A DNA stretch of 64,000 bases from Excoecaria cochinchinensis (GCA_947683425.1 CANTUQ010000055.1:3584001-3648000), one strand, 5' to 3'; numbered from the stretch's first letter, positions 24,900 to 37,595 are shown. Made by a program: numbers and translations. Notes: generated by a model from the letters alone, not told the origin.

Positions 24900-25250
24900 G
24901 TTTTTTTTAGATGCTTTATTTCTTTTTACTTCAAGAACTTTTTATGACAGCTTAGTTATTGTATATATGATGGACAATTTTTGCTTATTCGTATGGTGTT
25001 TCTATTGATTTTATCTCTTATGATCACAATGCATTCAGTCATTTTGACATTAACCCAATTAACACGACTCCATCTAATCTCGAAACTTTGGGGAGTCCAA
25101 ACAAAATCTTGATAGCATCTGATATGACTCTTGAAGAGAGGATAATTTTGAGGGATAAAAAAAAAGAGCCTTTGTTTGGACCTGGGATGACATGCTGAAA
25201 ATTGACAAGGGCATTCTCGAGACCATGCTACTTCCACGTGCCAACATGAC
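24900..25250 (+). pseudogene. T5 remnant of the region before RT
   Basis: Matches T1 from about 5470 to 5800: a LDALF-like start, the NNF-LF--GVSIDF stretch in broken frames, then DMTLEERIIL and the FVWTWDDMLKIDK equivalent of FAWTYEDMPGID. Nothing of the RT core follows. The same two junctions appear in T6. Confidence 0.8.
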
Positions 25251-26030
25251 GACAAACAGAATTTTGAAAGCCATTCCTTTGTATCCACAACATCTGCGTT
25301 GCATATGGTGCTGCCAAATAAAATCAAACCCCGAGAGCTACATCAGAAGTTGGATGAATAAAACTTAGGACCTTCACGAGAAACATATGATTCATTAGAA
25401 CCAAACCGTGTGACCCATTTCCTCCTGATCATTTGAAATGTGTATCCTAAAATCGATCAAGGTTAACCTTTAACCATCCGTGACCCTTACTGCCAAATTT
25501 AGCATGATAGCTCTTTACCTTTCAACCAAACAAAACAAAAAAAAAAACAAAAAAAAAAGAAAGAGAAAAAAAAACAAAAAAAGAGAGAAAAAGAAAAAAG
25601 CATAAAAAAAACCACAACTTTTTTGCCCCAGATCATCCAATCCTAACCTGTCCCCAATTACCAAGCCTAACTTGTCCCCAATCTGAGCCATTGAAAACCA
25701 TTTCAGAATTTGAACCACCAAAGCCAATGAAAGCAAAGTGTGAGATTTCACATCCAAGCCCCAAATAAGGAACCCATCACCTTAATCAGTCTGCACAAGG
25801 GCCAAGAACAAGGCTTTGATACCAAAAAAAGAACCACTCTTCGAAGGAGCAGCTTTTCTGGCCAACGAAGATGGAAGCAAATTCAATCGACACCGACGAA
25901 CAAAAAAAAGAACCATTCTCCAAAGGAGCAGCTTTTCCGGCCAACGAAAATGAAAGCAAATTCAATCAATACAGATGAACTGAAGGAGGGTCCATGGCAG
26001 AGGCTAAATAAAGAATAAAAAAATAAAAAA
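25251..26030 (+). other. T5 segment replacing pol
   Basis: Not found in T1, but related sequence lies in T6 (minus, about 42440-43170). It contains an A-rich, purine-rich run (25539-25612) and a 79-bp tandem duplication (units starting at about 25831 and 25910). I recognise no protein domain. It could be captured sequence or material from a divergent Tat element. Confidence 0.5.
25829..25985 (+). repeat. 79-bp tandem duplication in T5
   Basis: Two units, each containing GGAGCAGCTTTTC and GGCCAACGAA, with a period of 79 bp and several differences between them. Confidence 0.85.
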
Positions 26031-26951
26031 GGGAGAGAAAATATTCAATCATGAAAACCCGCTAGGGCTTATTGATAACACGAGTTTGATGCTCTCAAGA
26101 TCTATTCCGAGATTAGATGAGGTCTCATATTTTTCGAGTTGATGTCAAACAGTGATTATGTGTCATGAAATCAAGTTGAAATATATACATTTATGCGATG
26201 ATATATTAATGTGACCAGAGCAGTTCATCTTGCATACTCAAAGTTGTCTGATTCCAGTATAAAATCAGCACATTGGTACTATCGATCCTTTGCCACTCTC
26301 GCCACTCGAGCGCTTCAATCAACTCATCCAGCTATCAACTGTGAGGCCAATTCTACAGCACCCTCATAATAGGGATCAAGCTCATACAACCATAATCTGA
26401 GACATAAGCACATGCCGACCATACCTGGAAGATCTTTCACAACAACTCCAACTTCTCTCACAACCAAAAAAAATAGAAGGCCATTAGAGATAAAAACCGT
26501 GACTGGCGCTCTAAGCAAAAGTTAGGCTAAAGGGCAGGGGGAAAATCAGGGAATAGGCAGTCTGTCCTATAAAAAAAATGAAATGAATAAAAGCCGCTGG
26601 TTTGGGTTGGGTCCATTCCAGGCAAAAAATAAGGCACAGGGTTATGTGAAAATCCGAAAAGGATGCATCTCCCCCTATGAAAAGCTAGTGTGAAAATCCA
26701 CAAGGGACGCACTACCTTCAAATAATGACTACAGGTTTCAGATGAGAACCTCATAATCCCCCAGCGGCATAAAATTCAAAAGTAATTCCAGAGGGCATCG
26801 ATCCTACCGCACATTGCAATCAAACCGCCTATCATCTCCAAATCCACTCAGATGAATTCTTGTCCCGCATTCCTGCATACATATGCATCTCACATGCATG
26901 CTCACTATTTTTCCTACATATTTTGCTTTCTAAGTCTTGCAGAAAGAGAGA
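26031..26951 (+). other. T5 conserved 3' UTR
   Basis: Matches the T1 3' UTR blocks (GATCTATTCCGAGATTAG, AAAGCCGCTGG, TCCACAAGGGACGCAC) and leads into the array. No coding sequence is evident. Confidence 0.65.
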
Positions 26952-27510
26952 ACCAAAGACCTCTCAGGGGGCAGCCAACCACTAGAAGACCTCTCAGGGG
27001 GCGATCAACCGAAGACTTCTTAGGAAGTAGCTAGCTAATCGAAGACCTCTCAGGGGCCAATCAACCAAAGACTTCTCAGGGAGCAGCCAGTTAACCGAAG
27101 ACCTCACATGGGGTGATCAACTGAAGACTTCTTAGGGAGCAGCCAGCTAATCGAAGACCTCTCAGTGGGTGATCAACCGGAGACTTCTCAGGGAGCAGCC
27201 AGCTAATGGAAGACCTCTCAGGGGGCGATCAACCGAAGACTTCTCAGGGAGCAGCAAGTTAACCGAAGACCTCTCAGGGGGCGATCAACCAAAGACTTCT
27301 CAGGGAGCAGCCAGCTAAGTGAAGACCTCTCAGTGGGCGATACACCGAAGACTTCTCAGGGAGCAGCCAACTAATCGAAGACCACTCAAGGGGCAATCAA
27401 CCGAAGACTTCTCAGGGAGCAGCCAGCCAATCGAAGACCTCTTAGGGGGCGACTTCTCAGGGAGCAGCCAGCCAATCGAAGACCTCTCAGGGGGCAATCG
27501 ACCAAAGACT
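26952..27510 (+). repeat. T5 3' UTR tandem array (family 4), left part
   Basis: A 56-bp dimeric repeat: half-units contain GAAGACCTCTCAGGGGGC and GAAGACTTCTCAGGGAGC. The array is cut by C1 at 27510 and resumes at 32785. On the minus strand the same family appears in T3. Confidence 0.94.
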
Positions 27511-29408
27511 TGTAACACCCCGCCATCCCCGTTGGAAGGATACCGGAGTGCCACGTGGGCAAACACATATAATCATATACATTTACACATGTATAAATAA
27601 ATAAAAGAAAACCAAATGAGATTTAAAGAAACTTTTAATCAATTAATAATAAAACCTGTTTACAAGTAACATATATCAATATCGTTTTACAAAAATGGCT
27701 CGTAAGCAATTACATATACAAAAAGAATACTTGCTCCTTTACAAAAGATTCATTTTGCTAATTACAAGCCATATACAAAAATAATTACAGCGGAAGACTT
27801 CAAAAAATATAACAACTTCATCCAAAAAGACTCCTAGTGGCCGACCTGCAGATATCCGATTATAAACATATAAATTATAAACATATAAATCATGTATAAA
27901 AATATTATTAATCATGTATTCAAAACCCAATATTATGCAATTCTTGAAATACAATCAGATTTTAAAACTAACTAGTCGTCATGTAGTGTAAAACCCTTGA
28001 AATCAGAAGTTTAAAATCATGTTTTTAGAAAAATAAGGTAGCAGGGAAGTCTGGTCACGGCGTGACCATTCATCACGTCGCGTGACGCAGGCTTCACGCG
28101 AGCGCCAGGCAAAACGCAAGGCAGTCACGGCGTGACCACCAGTCACGTCTCGTGACGCCTGTGAGGAGAGGGGAAGAAGTCACAATCTCGTGACACACAG
28201 GGGCAGGCGAGGTTGCGAGGCGTGATGCTCCATCACGTCGCGACTTCGCCAAGAGAGGCAGGTCACGGCGTGATGCTTCATCACGCCACGTGACTTCCCA
28301 AGGGAGGGAGGTCACGGCGTGATGTCTCATCACGTCACGTGATCTTCCTCTCACAGCTTCTTCCCCTTCATCCAACTTCTCAAAATTTCCAGAAAAATAC
28401 AGAAAACCAGAAAATGTGAAAAACAGAGTACAGCCAAAACTCAACCCCCAGTTTGTCTAAATCCATTTTCCATGCAATAATTATGCAAAATACGTACCTT
28501 TAGGTCTTCTGAGCACATTTATAGCAATTACATTCAAATTATACACATTATCATACAATCACAGTAATAAACAGAGAGAAAGACAACCCAGAATTTCACA
28601 TTCAAAACCATGCATGTTCATCTCATTTATATACTTTTCTACAGAATTCATTTATACACATTGCATTTCTCGTACATTTCGATAATAAAAAACACATAAA
28701 CAATGTTCAAAACAACACAGTAACAGGATCCAAACGAGAGAAATGGAAACACTCCCAAACCTGTATGAAGCTCAAAAACAACGACCACTGTATTCCTTCT
28801 TCAATCAACCACCTTATCTTTTCCCTTCTCTATTCTTCTATCTTCCAGTACTTGCAACAAACAAACCGATACCCAATTAATCCCAAGAACCATTATATAA
28901 ATAACTCATAATAATCCCATAAAAGATGAAGATCAAGAACCCAAAGTAAAACCAGTAACTACTTACCCTGCTGAAGCTTCAAAACTCAACCAGACCTTAG
29001 TTCCTCAACAGAAAAACACACATGCAAAAAGGAAAAGCACAGCAAATGGAGAACAGAGATGGTTAACGTGAGAGAGAAAATCAGAAAAGAGAGAATTTCA
29101 GTCTTTTGTTTCCAACTAACAAAACTTTCTCAGTTTTCTCCTTTCCCTCACCACGTGCACACACCCTGCTCACCACCTGGCACACATGCACGGCTCCTCA
29201 ACTCACTTATTACCCTTTTACAATCTGATCCTTCACAACTACCAATAAATCCTTATTAATTTCCTCTTTACTCACTAAATAAAATCTGCCATAATAATAC
29301 TTTTATTTCTTTGCATAATAATCCTCTTTTACTAACAAATTACTCAATTGTCCTAAATTATCCAATTAAAATTCTAATTTCCAAATAAGCCACTTGTGGG
29401 GTGTGACA
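27511..29408 (-). repeat. C1 3' LTR (1898 bp, internal deletion)
   Basis: Same sequence as the other LTR except for loss of about 750 bp corresponding to roughly 30487-31250. At the junction (about 27859-27890) the text ATTATAAACATATAA occurs twice in tandem, a templated filler. The deletion removed the conserved hairpins but left the palindromic module (28050-28335). Confidence 0.92.
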
Positions 29409-29450
29409 ACTCACCCCTCCTTAAGAAAATTTCGTCCTCGAAATTTCCTT
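29409..29450 (-). promoter_or_regulatory. C1 polypurine tract
   Basis: On the minus strand it reads AAATTTCGAGGACGAAATTT followed by TCTTAAGGAGGGGTGAGT, directly before the 3' LTR. The same tract ends the internal regions of C3, C5 and C6 and is typical of Tekay/Del-like chromoviruses. Confidence 0.85.
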
Positions 29451-29470
29451 GCTTACCGAAAACAACTCAA

Positions 29471-30000
29471 CTACCAACACCGAACAAGACAAAAGTGAAC
29501 ATGTAAACACTTACCTGAAGGTCCTGCAACACCAGTCACATTCACAGCAGTCATAGCATATGCCCTATGCCGATTACGATCCTCCGTAGCACCAGGTCGC
29601 TGCACCGTCTCAGATGGTGCTCTCGGAGCTCTACTTGCATCCCGGTTACTTTGGACGACATTGGATCTCTTACTCTCTTGCTGATTCTGGTCCACTCTCT
29701 TCAGCAAAAACTCAGCTACATCGGATTCATCTAAGGCAGTCCCATGAAAATCCTCTGCTCCTCTCTTTCTTAACAACTCAGTTGGAGCCTTAGGTGCAGT
29801 CAACCTATCAACCACTTGTAATAACCCCTGAACTAATGCTGGATCAAAAGCAATACCTCTATTTGCACCCTCAGCTGGTGCAGGTTCCCGCTCATGTCTA
29901 TCCTGTCTAACTGGATCATCTCTTCTAACTGGATTCTCTCTAGGACCCACATTATAACTGCTCATAGTGTCGCCCATATACTCACTTGGATCCGACTCCA
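29471..30000 (-). pseudogene. gag: C1 gag, internally deleted
   Basis: The frame is open from the Met of MESDPSEYMGD (about 30000) to 29471. The N-terminal part contains ALVQGLLQVVDRLTAPKAP and KRGAEDFHGTALDESDVAEF, closely matching C5 gag. The middle of gag, including most of the capsid domain and the CCHC zinc knuckle, is missing: the frame jumps to the C-terminal HRAYAMTAVNVTGVAGPSGK. A splice-donor-like CAG/GTAAGT follows GPSG (29509-29517). It is unlikely to make a functional capsid. Start choice rests on the match to C5; an upstream in-frame Met (30019) exists. Confidence 0.83.
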
Positions 30001-30117
30001 TATAAACACTACAAAACACAAGACATCTGCATTAGGCCACTAAACAAAACTGACTCTCATGCATAGACTCGACTCTTTACTCAAACAATCACAACATAAC
30101 CCAGAACCATCAAACCT

Positions 30118-30131
30118 GGGCTCTGATACCA
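30118..30131 (-). promoter_or_regulatory. C1 primer binding site (initiator tRNA-Met)
   Basis: On the minus strand TGGTATCAGAGCCC lies three bases after the LTR end. It matches the complement of the plant initiator tRNA-Met 3' end. Confidence 0.88.
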
Positions 30132-30134
30132 AGC

Positions 30135-32784
30135 TGTAACACCCCGCCATCCCCGTTGGAAGGATACCGGAGTGCCACGCGGGCAAACACATATAATCAT
30201 ATACATTTACACATGTATAAATAAATAAAAGAAAACCAAATGAGATTTAAAGAAACTTTTAATCAATTAATAATAAAACCTGTTTACAAGTAACATATAT
30301 CAATATCGTTTTACAAAAATGGCTCGTAAGCAATTACATATACAAAAAGAATACTTGCTCCTTTACAAAAGATTCATTTTGCTAATTACAAGCCATATAC
30401 AAAAATAATTACAGCGGAAGACTTCAAAAAATATAACAACTTCATCCAAAAAGACTCCTAGTGGCCGACCTGCAGATATCCGACTCTGAACTGCACTCGC
30501 CGCCTACACGGGAAAAGAGCCCGTGCTAAGCGATAACGCTTAGTGGGGAGGAACAAAACAAAATAACAATATACAAATACAATATAGTATCTCATCACAT
30601 TTTAATATTTACAATATAAGCAATTAACAAATACACACATACTTTTTTGATTACACCGATACAGGATATACAAGAATTCAGGTGCAACATATACATTTAA
30701 TCATGTCAATAAACATCTCAACATATATATAGCAAATAAACATGTAGCCTGATTAGTCTGGTATAAACCTAAGAAGTGGATACGGTCATTTGGATACTGA
30801 TAGAACACAATATCCCAAGCATATAGAGACTTGAGTCTCAAACATGTAATTTTCATATAGAGACCGAGGTCCCGCTTTATTTCCATATAGATCCTAACAG
30901 GATCGAAACAAGGATCCAAACGGACCCACATATAACATTTTTATCATATAGCAGCTGCACACACACACTGACCTAAGTAAGCGCTTACTTATCCACTACT
31001 ATGACTTATTCAGGCTTAAATGACACAACTCAATAATTCATGTATTCATGTACGTTGATCAAGATCAGAAACATATACATGTATCGAAATATTAATTACC
31101 GAAAGTAATAAGAACTTATAATTCATCTTGTAACAATCTATGTATTTATATATACTAATCGAACCCAGAAACATGTAACATATTCAATTATCAAACACAG
31201 GAGGTAAAAAGAACATAAAATCCGCATTGGAATAACTATATTCATGTAAATTATAAACATATAAATCATGTATAAAAATATTATTAATCATGTATTCAAA
31301 ACCCAATATTATGCAATTCTTGAAATACAATCAGATTTTAAAACTAACTAGTCGTCATGTAGTGTAAAACCCTTGAAATCAGAAGTTTAAAATCATGTTT
31401 TTAGAAAAATAAGGTAGCAGGGAAGTCTGGTCACGGCATGACCATTCATCACGTCGCGTGACGCAGGCTTCACGCGAGCGCCAGGCAAAACGCAAGGCAG
31501 TCACGGCGTGACCACCAGTCACGTCTCGTGACGCCTGTGAGGAGAGGGGAAGAAGTCACAATCTCGTGACACACAGGGGCAGGCGAGGTTGCGAGGCGTG
31601 ATGCTCCATCACGTCGCGACTTCGCCAAGAGAGGCAGGTCACGGCGTGATGCTTCATCACGCCACGTGACTTCCCAAGGGAGGGAGGTCACGGCGTGATG
31701 TCTCATCACGTCACGTGATCTTCCTCTCACAGCTTCTTCCCCTTCATCCAACTTCTCAAAATTTCCAGAAAAATACAGAAAACCAGAAAATGTGAAAAAC
31801 AGAGTACAGCCAAAACTCAACCCCCAGTTTGTCTAAATCCATTTTCCATGCAATAATTATGCAAAATACGTACCTTTAGGTCTTCTGAGCACATTTATAG
31901 CAATTACATTCAAATTATACACATTATCATACAATCACAGTAATAAACAGAGAGAAAGACAACCCAGAATTTCACATTCAAAACCATGCATGTTCATCTC
32001 ATTTATATACTTTTCTACAGAATTCATTTATACACATTGCATTTCTCGTACATTTCGATAATCAAAAACACATAAACAATGGTCAAAACAACACAGTAAC
32101 AGGATCCAAACGAGAGAAATGGAAACACTCCCAAACCTGTATGAAGCTCAAAAACAACGACCACTGTATTCCTTCTTCAATCAACCACCTTATCTTTTCC
32201 CTTCTCTATTCTTCTATCTTCCAGTACTTGCAACAGACAAACCGATACCCAATTAATCCCAAGAACCATTATATAAATAACTCATAATAATCCCAGAAAA
32301 GATGAAGATCAAGAACCCAAAGTAAAACCAGTAACTACTTACCCTGCTGAAGCTTCAAAACTCAACCAGACCTTAGTTCCTCAACAGAAAAACACACATT
32401 CAAAAAGGAAAAGCACAGCAAATGGAGAACAGAGATGGTTAACGTGAGAGAGAAAATCAGAAAAGAGAGAATTTCAGTCTTTTGTTTCCAACTAACAAAA
32501 CTTTCTCAGTTTTCTCCTTTCCCTCACCACGTGCACACACCCTGCTCACCACCTGGCACACATGCACGGCTCCTCAACTCACTTATTACCCTTTTACAAT
32601 CTGATCCTTCACAACTACCAATAAATCCTTATTAATTTCCTCTTTACTCACTAAATATAATCTGCCATAATAATACTTTTATTTCTTTGCATAATAATCC
32701 TCTTTTACTAACAAATTACTCAATTGTCCTAAATTATCCAATTAAAATTCTAATTTCCAAATAAGCCACTTGTGGGGTGTGACA
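30135..32784 (-). repeat. C1 5' LTR (full length, 2650 bp)
   Basis: On the minus strand this is the upstream LTR. It holds the conserved hairpin CTAAGCGATAACGCTTAG (30526-30543) next to the CACGGG/CCCGTG hairpin, and the palindromic module (31428-31710) built from GTCACGGCGTGAC and CATCACG-CGTGAC words. Open frames such as 31470-31820 come from the LTR and its module. Confidence 0.92.
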
Positions 32785-33330
32785 AGACTTCTCAGGCAGC
32801 AGCCAGCCAATCAAAGACCTCTCAGGGGGCGATCGGCCGAAGACTTCTCAGGGAGTAGCCAGCCAATCAAAGATCTCTCAAGGGGGGATCAGCCGAAGAC
32901 TTCTCAGTGAGCAGCCAGCAAATCGAAGACCTCTCAGGGGGCGATCAGCCGAAGACTTCTCAAGGAGCAGCCAGCTAATCGAAGACCTCTCAAGGGGCGA
33001 TCAGCTGAAGACTTCTCAAGGAGCAGCCATCTAATCGAAGACCTCTCAGGGGGTGATCAACCGAAGACTTCTCGGGGAGCAACCAGCTAATCGAAGACCT
33101 CCCAAGGGGTGATTAACCGATGACCTATCAGGGGGCGATCAACCGAAGACCTCTCAGGGGGCAACCAACCATCAGAAGACCTCTCAGGTGGCGACGAACC
33201 GAATACCTCTCAGCTGGTGATCAACCGAAGACTTCTCAAGGAGAAGCCAGCTAATTGAAGACCTCTCAAGTGGCGACCATCCAAAGACCTCTTAGGGGGC
33301 AGCCGATTAACCGAAGACCTCTCAGGGGGC
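32785..33330 (+). repeat. T5 3' UTR tandem array (family 4), right part
   Basis: Continuation of the 56-bp dimeric array after C1. The last units are more irregular (for example 33150-33330). Confidence 0.94.
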
Positions 33331-33384
33331 ACCACCTCAAAAAAGATAACACGCTAACAATCTCTTTTAGTCCGAAAAAGCGAC

Positions 33385-33472
33385 CGCCTAAGGTACGTGT
33401 CTCTTCCCTTCTTTTCTGAATTTTGGCTCACCCAGGTATTTGAGTTCTAGGTTCCCCAAAAATGGGGGCAAC
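33385..33472 (+). promoter_or_regulatory. T5 pre-LTR block and polypurine tract
   Basis: AGGTACGTGTCTCTTCCC, TTTTCTGAATTTTGGCTCAC and CAAAAATGGGGGCAAC precede the LTR start, as in T1 and T2. Confidence 0.78.
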
Positions 33473-33599
33473 TGTAGACACCGGGTCCCGAGGCGGTCCA
33501 AGATCAGAATTACCCAATGAAGCAAATGATGCTTGCCAGAAGTAGAGGTGTCAATAATGATGTTATCCTTGTCAAAAATCTCCTTTGTTGCTCTAAAAA
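33473..33599 (+). repeat. T5 3' LTR, first piece
   Basis: Starts TGTAGACACCGGGTCCCG. It is interrupted by C2 and continues at 36470. Confidence 0.88.
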
Positions 33600-36469
33600 T
33601 ATAACAACCTGATTTGGCCCTAGTAGAATTTTGGAATTTTAGTTCGGGAATTCTAGAGTTTGTGTGTATAAGAGAGTGTATTTGAGTAAGTAGTTGGGTG
33701 TGGGTTCTATCGTTAGCGCGATAGTGTCGCGGGTGCAACAGAATGCTTCACGGGAAGACTATTAGAGTTGGATTAGTTGATGTGTATCGGACACGTGGCG
33801 GCATAGGAGAGTGGCACATGGCTTTGTAGGGGAGTGACATGTGGTAAGACTAAATAAATTAAAAATGGAATTAAGAGTCAAAGTGGAGATATACATGTAT
33901 TAATTAAAGTAAGTGGGCATTAATTTGAATAGTAAATAGAGGATGAGGATTGACCATCTACTTCTGTCTTTTCCCTTCTCACGTTGGATTGCTATTGGCC
34001 ATTTTGACTTCTTTTTCTTTTCCTTTGGTCTGCCATTTTACCATCATTTTGCCTTTTTTCTTGTTTTTGTCCCTTTTCTTCTTCATCTTGAGTTGCTCAT
34101 GAAGAGAATTACTTGAAGTGGCTTAAAGAGAGCATAGTAGGACTTGATTAGGTCCCTTCTAAAGGTAAGTTGGATTAGTTTTTTGATCTGGCCTCCTTTT
34201 TCTTTCTGCTTTTGATTTAAAGTGAAAAGAGGGTTAACCTAAGTGTTTTGGTCTAGTTATGCATGAGAACGATGGACAAGAGATTGGACAAGGAAAGGAA
34301 AGGGTTGAAGCTGACTAGAGCATAGAGTTCAAGCTTCTTAGAGGTAGGGATCGTGTGCGAATCTCATTTTGATTGCTTGCAGTGAGCTCATGATATATGT
34401 ATATATGTTTGTGATCATGTATTGGATCATGGTGTATGAGTTTTGGATGTGTTAACTGGTTTTCATATAGTTTTGTATGTAAAGAGTGATTTTAGAGAAA
34501 TTATGTTTAGGTTTCATTAGACCTTTGAGTATGGTTTTTGTCATAAGTAGAGTTACAGAGCTTCAATTGTGTTGAGTCAAATTGCATCTGAAAGCTAAGC
34601 TCCCTAACTAAAAATGTCTAAGAGGGTACTGGAGTTAATTCTGGCTCTATGATCCTCGAAAATGTTAAAAACAGGAGTATCTCTGGTTGGGTCGGGTTAC
34701 TAGAACAATATAGCTTGTTTAGCTCATATCTGGAGTTATAGATGTCCAATTGACCTTAAATTTGTCCCATTAGAAATTTAACAACCTAGGAAACATTTAT
34801 TAAGAGAAAGTGTTGCCTAAAAATGAGGTTTAGAGGTCAGTTTAGACGATACAAGTTAGAGGTGAAAAGCAGTCTCCTTAAGGTTACTGACGGAGCCTTC
34901 TGTCGCGAGCGCGACAGTGGTCGCGATCGCAACATAGACACTTTCTTTAGAAATTGGGGTGTTGTCCTAGTCGTGTTGTGTAGTGTGACTCAGAGAGAAA
35001 AGGAAGAGAGAGCATGAGTCGTGCTAAGGAGCACGAGTCGTGCTCACAGAGAGAGGAAAGTGAGAGCACGTAACGTGCTCCAGGGAAAAAAGGAGTGAGC
35101 ACGAGTCGTGCTCAAGGAGCACGAGTCGTGCTCAAGGAGAGAGAAATGTGGGAGCACGAGATGTGCTCCAGTTGTGTGAGAGAGTGAGCACGAGTCGTGC
35201 TCCTGCCTCTTCTTCTCTGTTTGTCCTGTTTTGATATTCTTCTTATATTTTGAGTTGTTATAGGTTTATATTAGTTTTGCATGTTATCATTTGGTCCATG
35301 CTTGGTTTAAAATTATCTTTTAAACCTCTTACATGATTAGTAATAATTAAATGTACATGATTAATAAAGTTGTACATGAATTAAATGTCTCTGAATTTGA
35401 TAAATGCACTAAAATTACAATTGATGAGTTGGTGTCTGTGTATAGTAATTGAGTGGTTTCTGAGCCTGATTACCGTTATAGTGGATAGATAAGCATGCTT
35501 ATAAATAGATTATTGAGTGCAGCTGCCCATGTTCCGCCCCGTTTGGGCGAAGTGGGTCGACCTCCGAGAACGGTCATTAATAGTGATAGATGAAAATGTT
35601 TTGTTACTTCGGTCTATCGAAAATGTTTTTTTTATAGAGCGTCCCGTATACACCATGAAAGGAATTCAGGCTTGTTAATGTTATGTAGTGAATTTGAGAT
35701 GTTTAAAGAGTATTGTTCTGAATAGATGCTATAGTACATGAGAGTCATGTTTAAGTACATTATAGTTTGGTATACAAGTGTATGATTACATGAGTGTGTT
35801 TATATGTATGTGGACACATGATAGCATATATTTGAATAAATGAGATGTACAAGTTATAGTGTGGATGAATTAGCAAAAGAGTAGATGTTACTTATATGTG
35901 AGCTCAGAGTATTTGATATTTGAGCATGCAACCTATATATGTATAAGAGCTATATGCATGAGCTATTTGAATTTGTCAAATGAAATGTGTGATTTATTTG
36001 TGACTTCAAATTTTAACTCCTTTGCATTATTTTCATCCCCACTAAGCGTTATCGCTTAGCACGGATGTTTATCTCCCTGTAGGTTTACAGGTTCGAATCA
36101 GTGAGCGGACATCTGCGAGTCAAGGCCACTAGGGAGTTTTGTTCATCTTTTTGTATAAGTTAGAGATAGAGTTGGTGATGTTTTGAGTAACATCATTATG
36201 TAATAAAAGTAAAAGAATCACATGTAAATGTATATGTAAAGTTAAATGGAAACAGATTGTAATATGAACATGTATAAAGATAAATGTATTTATGTAGTGA
36301 ATAGGAATTGCATGTTGGGCCTAGTGTAGTCTTATTTCATTATATTATATGTATATGGATGTGTATAGTATAATCGCTTCCGCTAGTGTTTGTATATGTA
36401 TATGTATATGTATACATATGTCTCCCCGTGGCGCCCCGATATCCTTCTAGGGGGTATGGGGGAGTTACA
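33600..36469 (+). mobile_element. C2: solo LTR of a chromovirus-type element
   Basis: Starts TATAACAACCTGATTTGGCC (others start TGTAACAACC) and ends GGGAGTTACA, 2.87 kb. AAATA follows it (36470-36474) and also occurs at 33597-33601, so a target duplication is likely but overlaps the altered LTR start. It carries the hairpin CTAAGCGTTATCGCTTAG (36042-36059), the palindromic module (34905-35205) and a donor-like AGGTAAGT at 34163-34170. No internal region remains. Confidence 0.88.
34905..35205 (+). repeat. C2 palindromic-word module
   Basis: Begins with GTCGCGAGCGCGAC, then about seven copies of GAGCACGAGTCGTGCTC or variants between 35011 and 35205, separated by purine-rich spacers such as AAGGAGAGAGA. 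The word is an inverted repeat around one central base. Confidence 0.93.
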
Positions 36470-37494
36470 AAATATATATATATATATATATATTTATCTC
36501 TTTTCACTCTTTATTTTTTATTTCTTATTTCATTTTATTTTTATTTTCATTTTTTATTTATTTTTTATTTATTTTTTTCACGAGACGCGTGCGGTCCACA
36601 CCCAAGCAAGAATGGCGGGCGCCCTGCCTGCACGAGGCACGCACCTAGTGCCTGCGCGAGGCGCGTACCCCACTGGGCGCGCGCCCCTGGGGAGTGTCTC
36701 GCCTGCCCGAGGCAAGTGCGCTGGGCGCGCCTCGCCAGGCCAGACGCGTGCCCTCTTGGGCGGGTGTTGCCTCCCTTCGCATGCGGCCATTTTTGGCAGC
36801 TCGGTCGCTTTCTTCTCTGTGTTTTCTGATTTTTCCAGTCCCATTTTCCTGTTCCTTTCACCTTTTTGTGCAATTTTTGATAAACTAAAAATGAAAGCTT
36901 TGTTTGTCTCTTTCCCTTGTTTGGGTGAGACAGAAATTAAAAGGGTTTCATCCTTCATTTCAAAGGGAGAGCTGCATTTTTACACAGAAAAAAGAGAGAG
37001 CTTTCTCTCAAGAACTAAGGGGCAGCCGTAGCTTTTTTAGAAAAATCTTAAAAATTCAAAGCTTTAATTTTCTTCTTCTTTTTTCCTTTTCTCTTAAAGA
37101 ACATCTAATTCCCGGATGATTTTTAGTTTGGAAAATTAATTTCTTGTTCTCAATCATCCTCCAAAAATATTTTTTCAAGTTATTTTCTTGTGTTCATCAC
37201 CATAAATTTCGACAAGGAAGACGGATCAAGGCATCCTATTTTCCGATGTATAAATTCTGAGGGTAAACACTTGGAATCATTTTCATTCATTTATTTCCTC
37301 CTGTATATTATTTATTGCTATTAGTATTTTTGCCTCTTGCTATGAATACCATGTCTATTGTTCAATATTTTCCTTATATTTTGCCACTGTTAACATGTTT
37401 ATGTAGCTATTTCTTTGATTTTCTTATGAGTTTTGGTTTAATCCATGAGATTTTAGCTTCCTTTTTATTTGTTTGCCGACAGTCTTCTTCTTCC

Positions 37495-37561
<67 letters not shown>

Positions 37562-37595
37562 GCGCGTTTGCTGGCAACTTGGCCTATTCTTGTTG

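Larger units (their letters stand above)
27511..32784 (-). mobile_element. C1: gag-only chromovirus-type element, complete with TSD
   Basis: Inserted into the T5 array with a perfect 5-bp duplication AGACT (27506-27510 and 32785-32789). LTRs are TGTAACACCCCGCC to GGTGTGACA. The internal region is only about 730 bp: primer binding site, a shortened gag, and a polypurine tract. No protease, RT or integrase. The LTRs differ by only about eight to ten substitutions over some 1.9 kb by eye, so it is probably the youngest insertion here; one LTR also has a 0.75-kb deletion. Confidence 0.93.

Noticed and set aside
28094..28444. Identical 116-residue minus-strand frames at 28094-28444 and 31470-31820
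   Set aside because: They are identical only because they lie in the two LTRs of C1; content is the palindromic module plus low-complexity LTR text.
26952..33330. Regular repeats with spacers resembling a CRISPR array (also 61257-61710)
   Set aside because: The window is plant nuclear DNA; units are tandem dimers without unique spacers, and no cas gene is present.
33388..33738. 116-residue minus-strand frame at the T5/C2 border
   Set aside because: It spans the pre-LTR block, the LTR start and the C2 insertion point, so it cannot be an ancestral gene.
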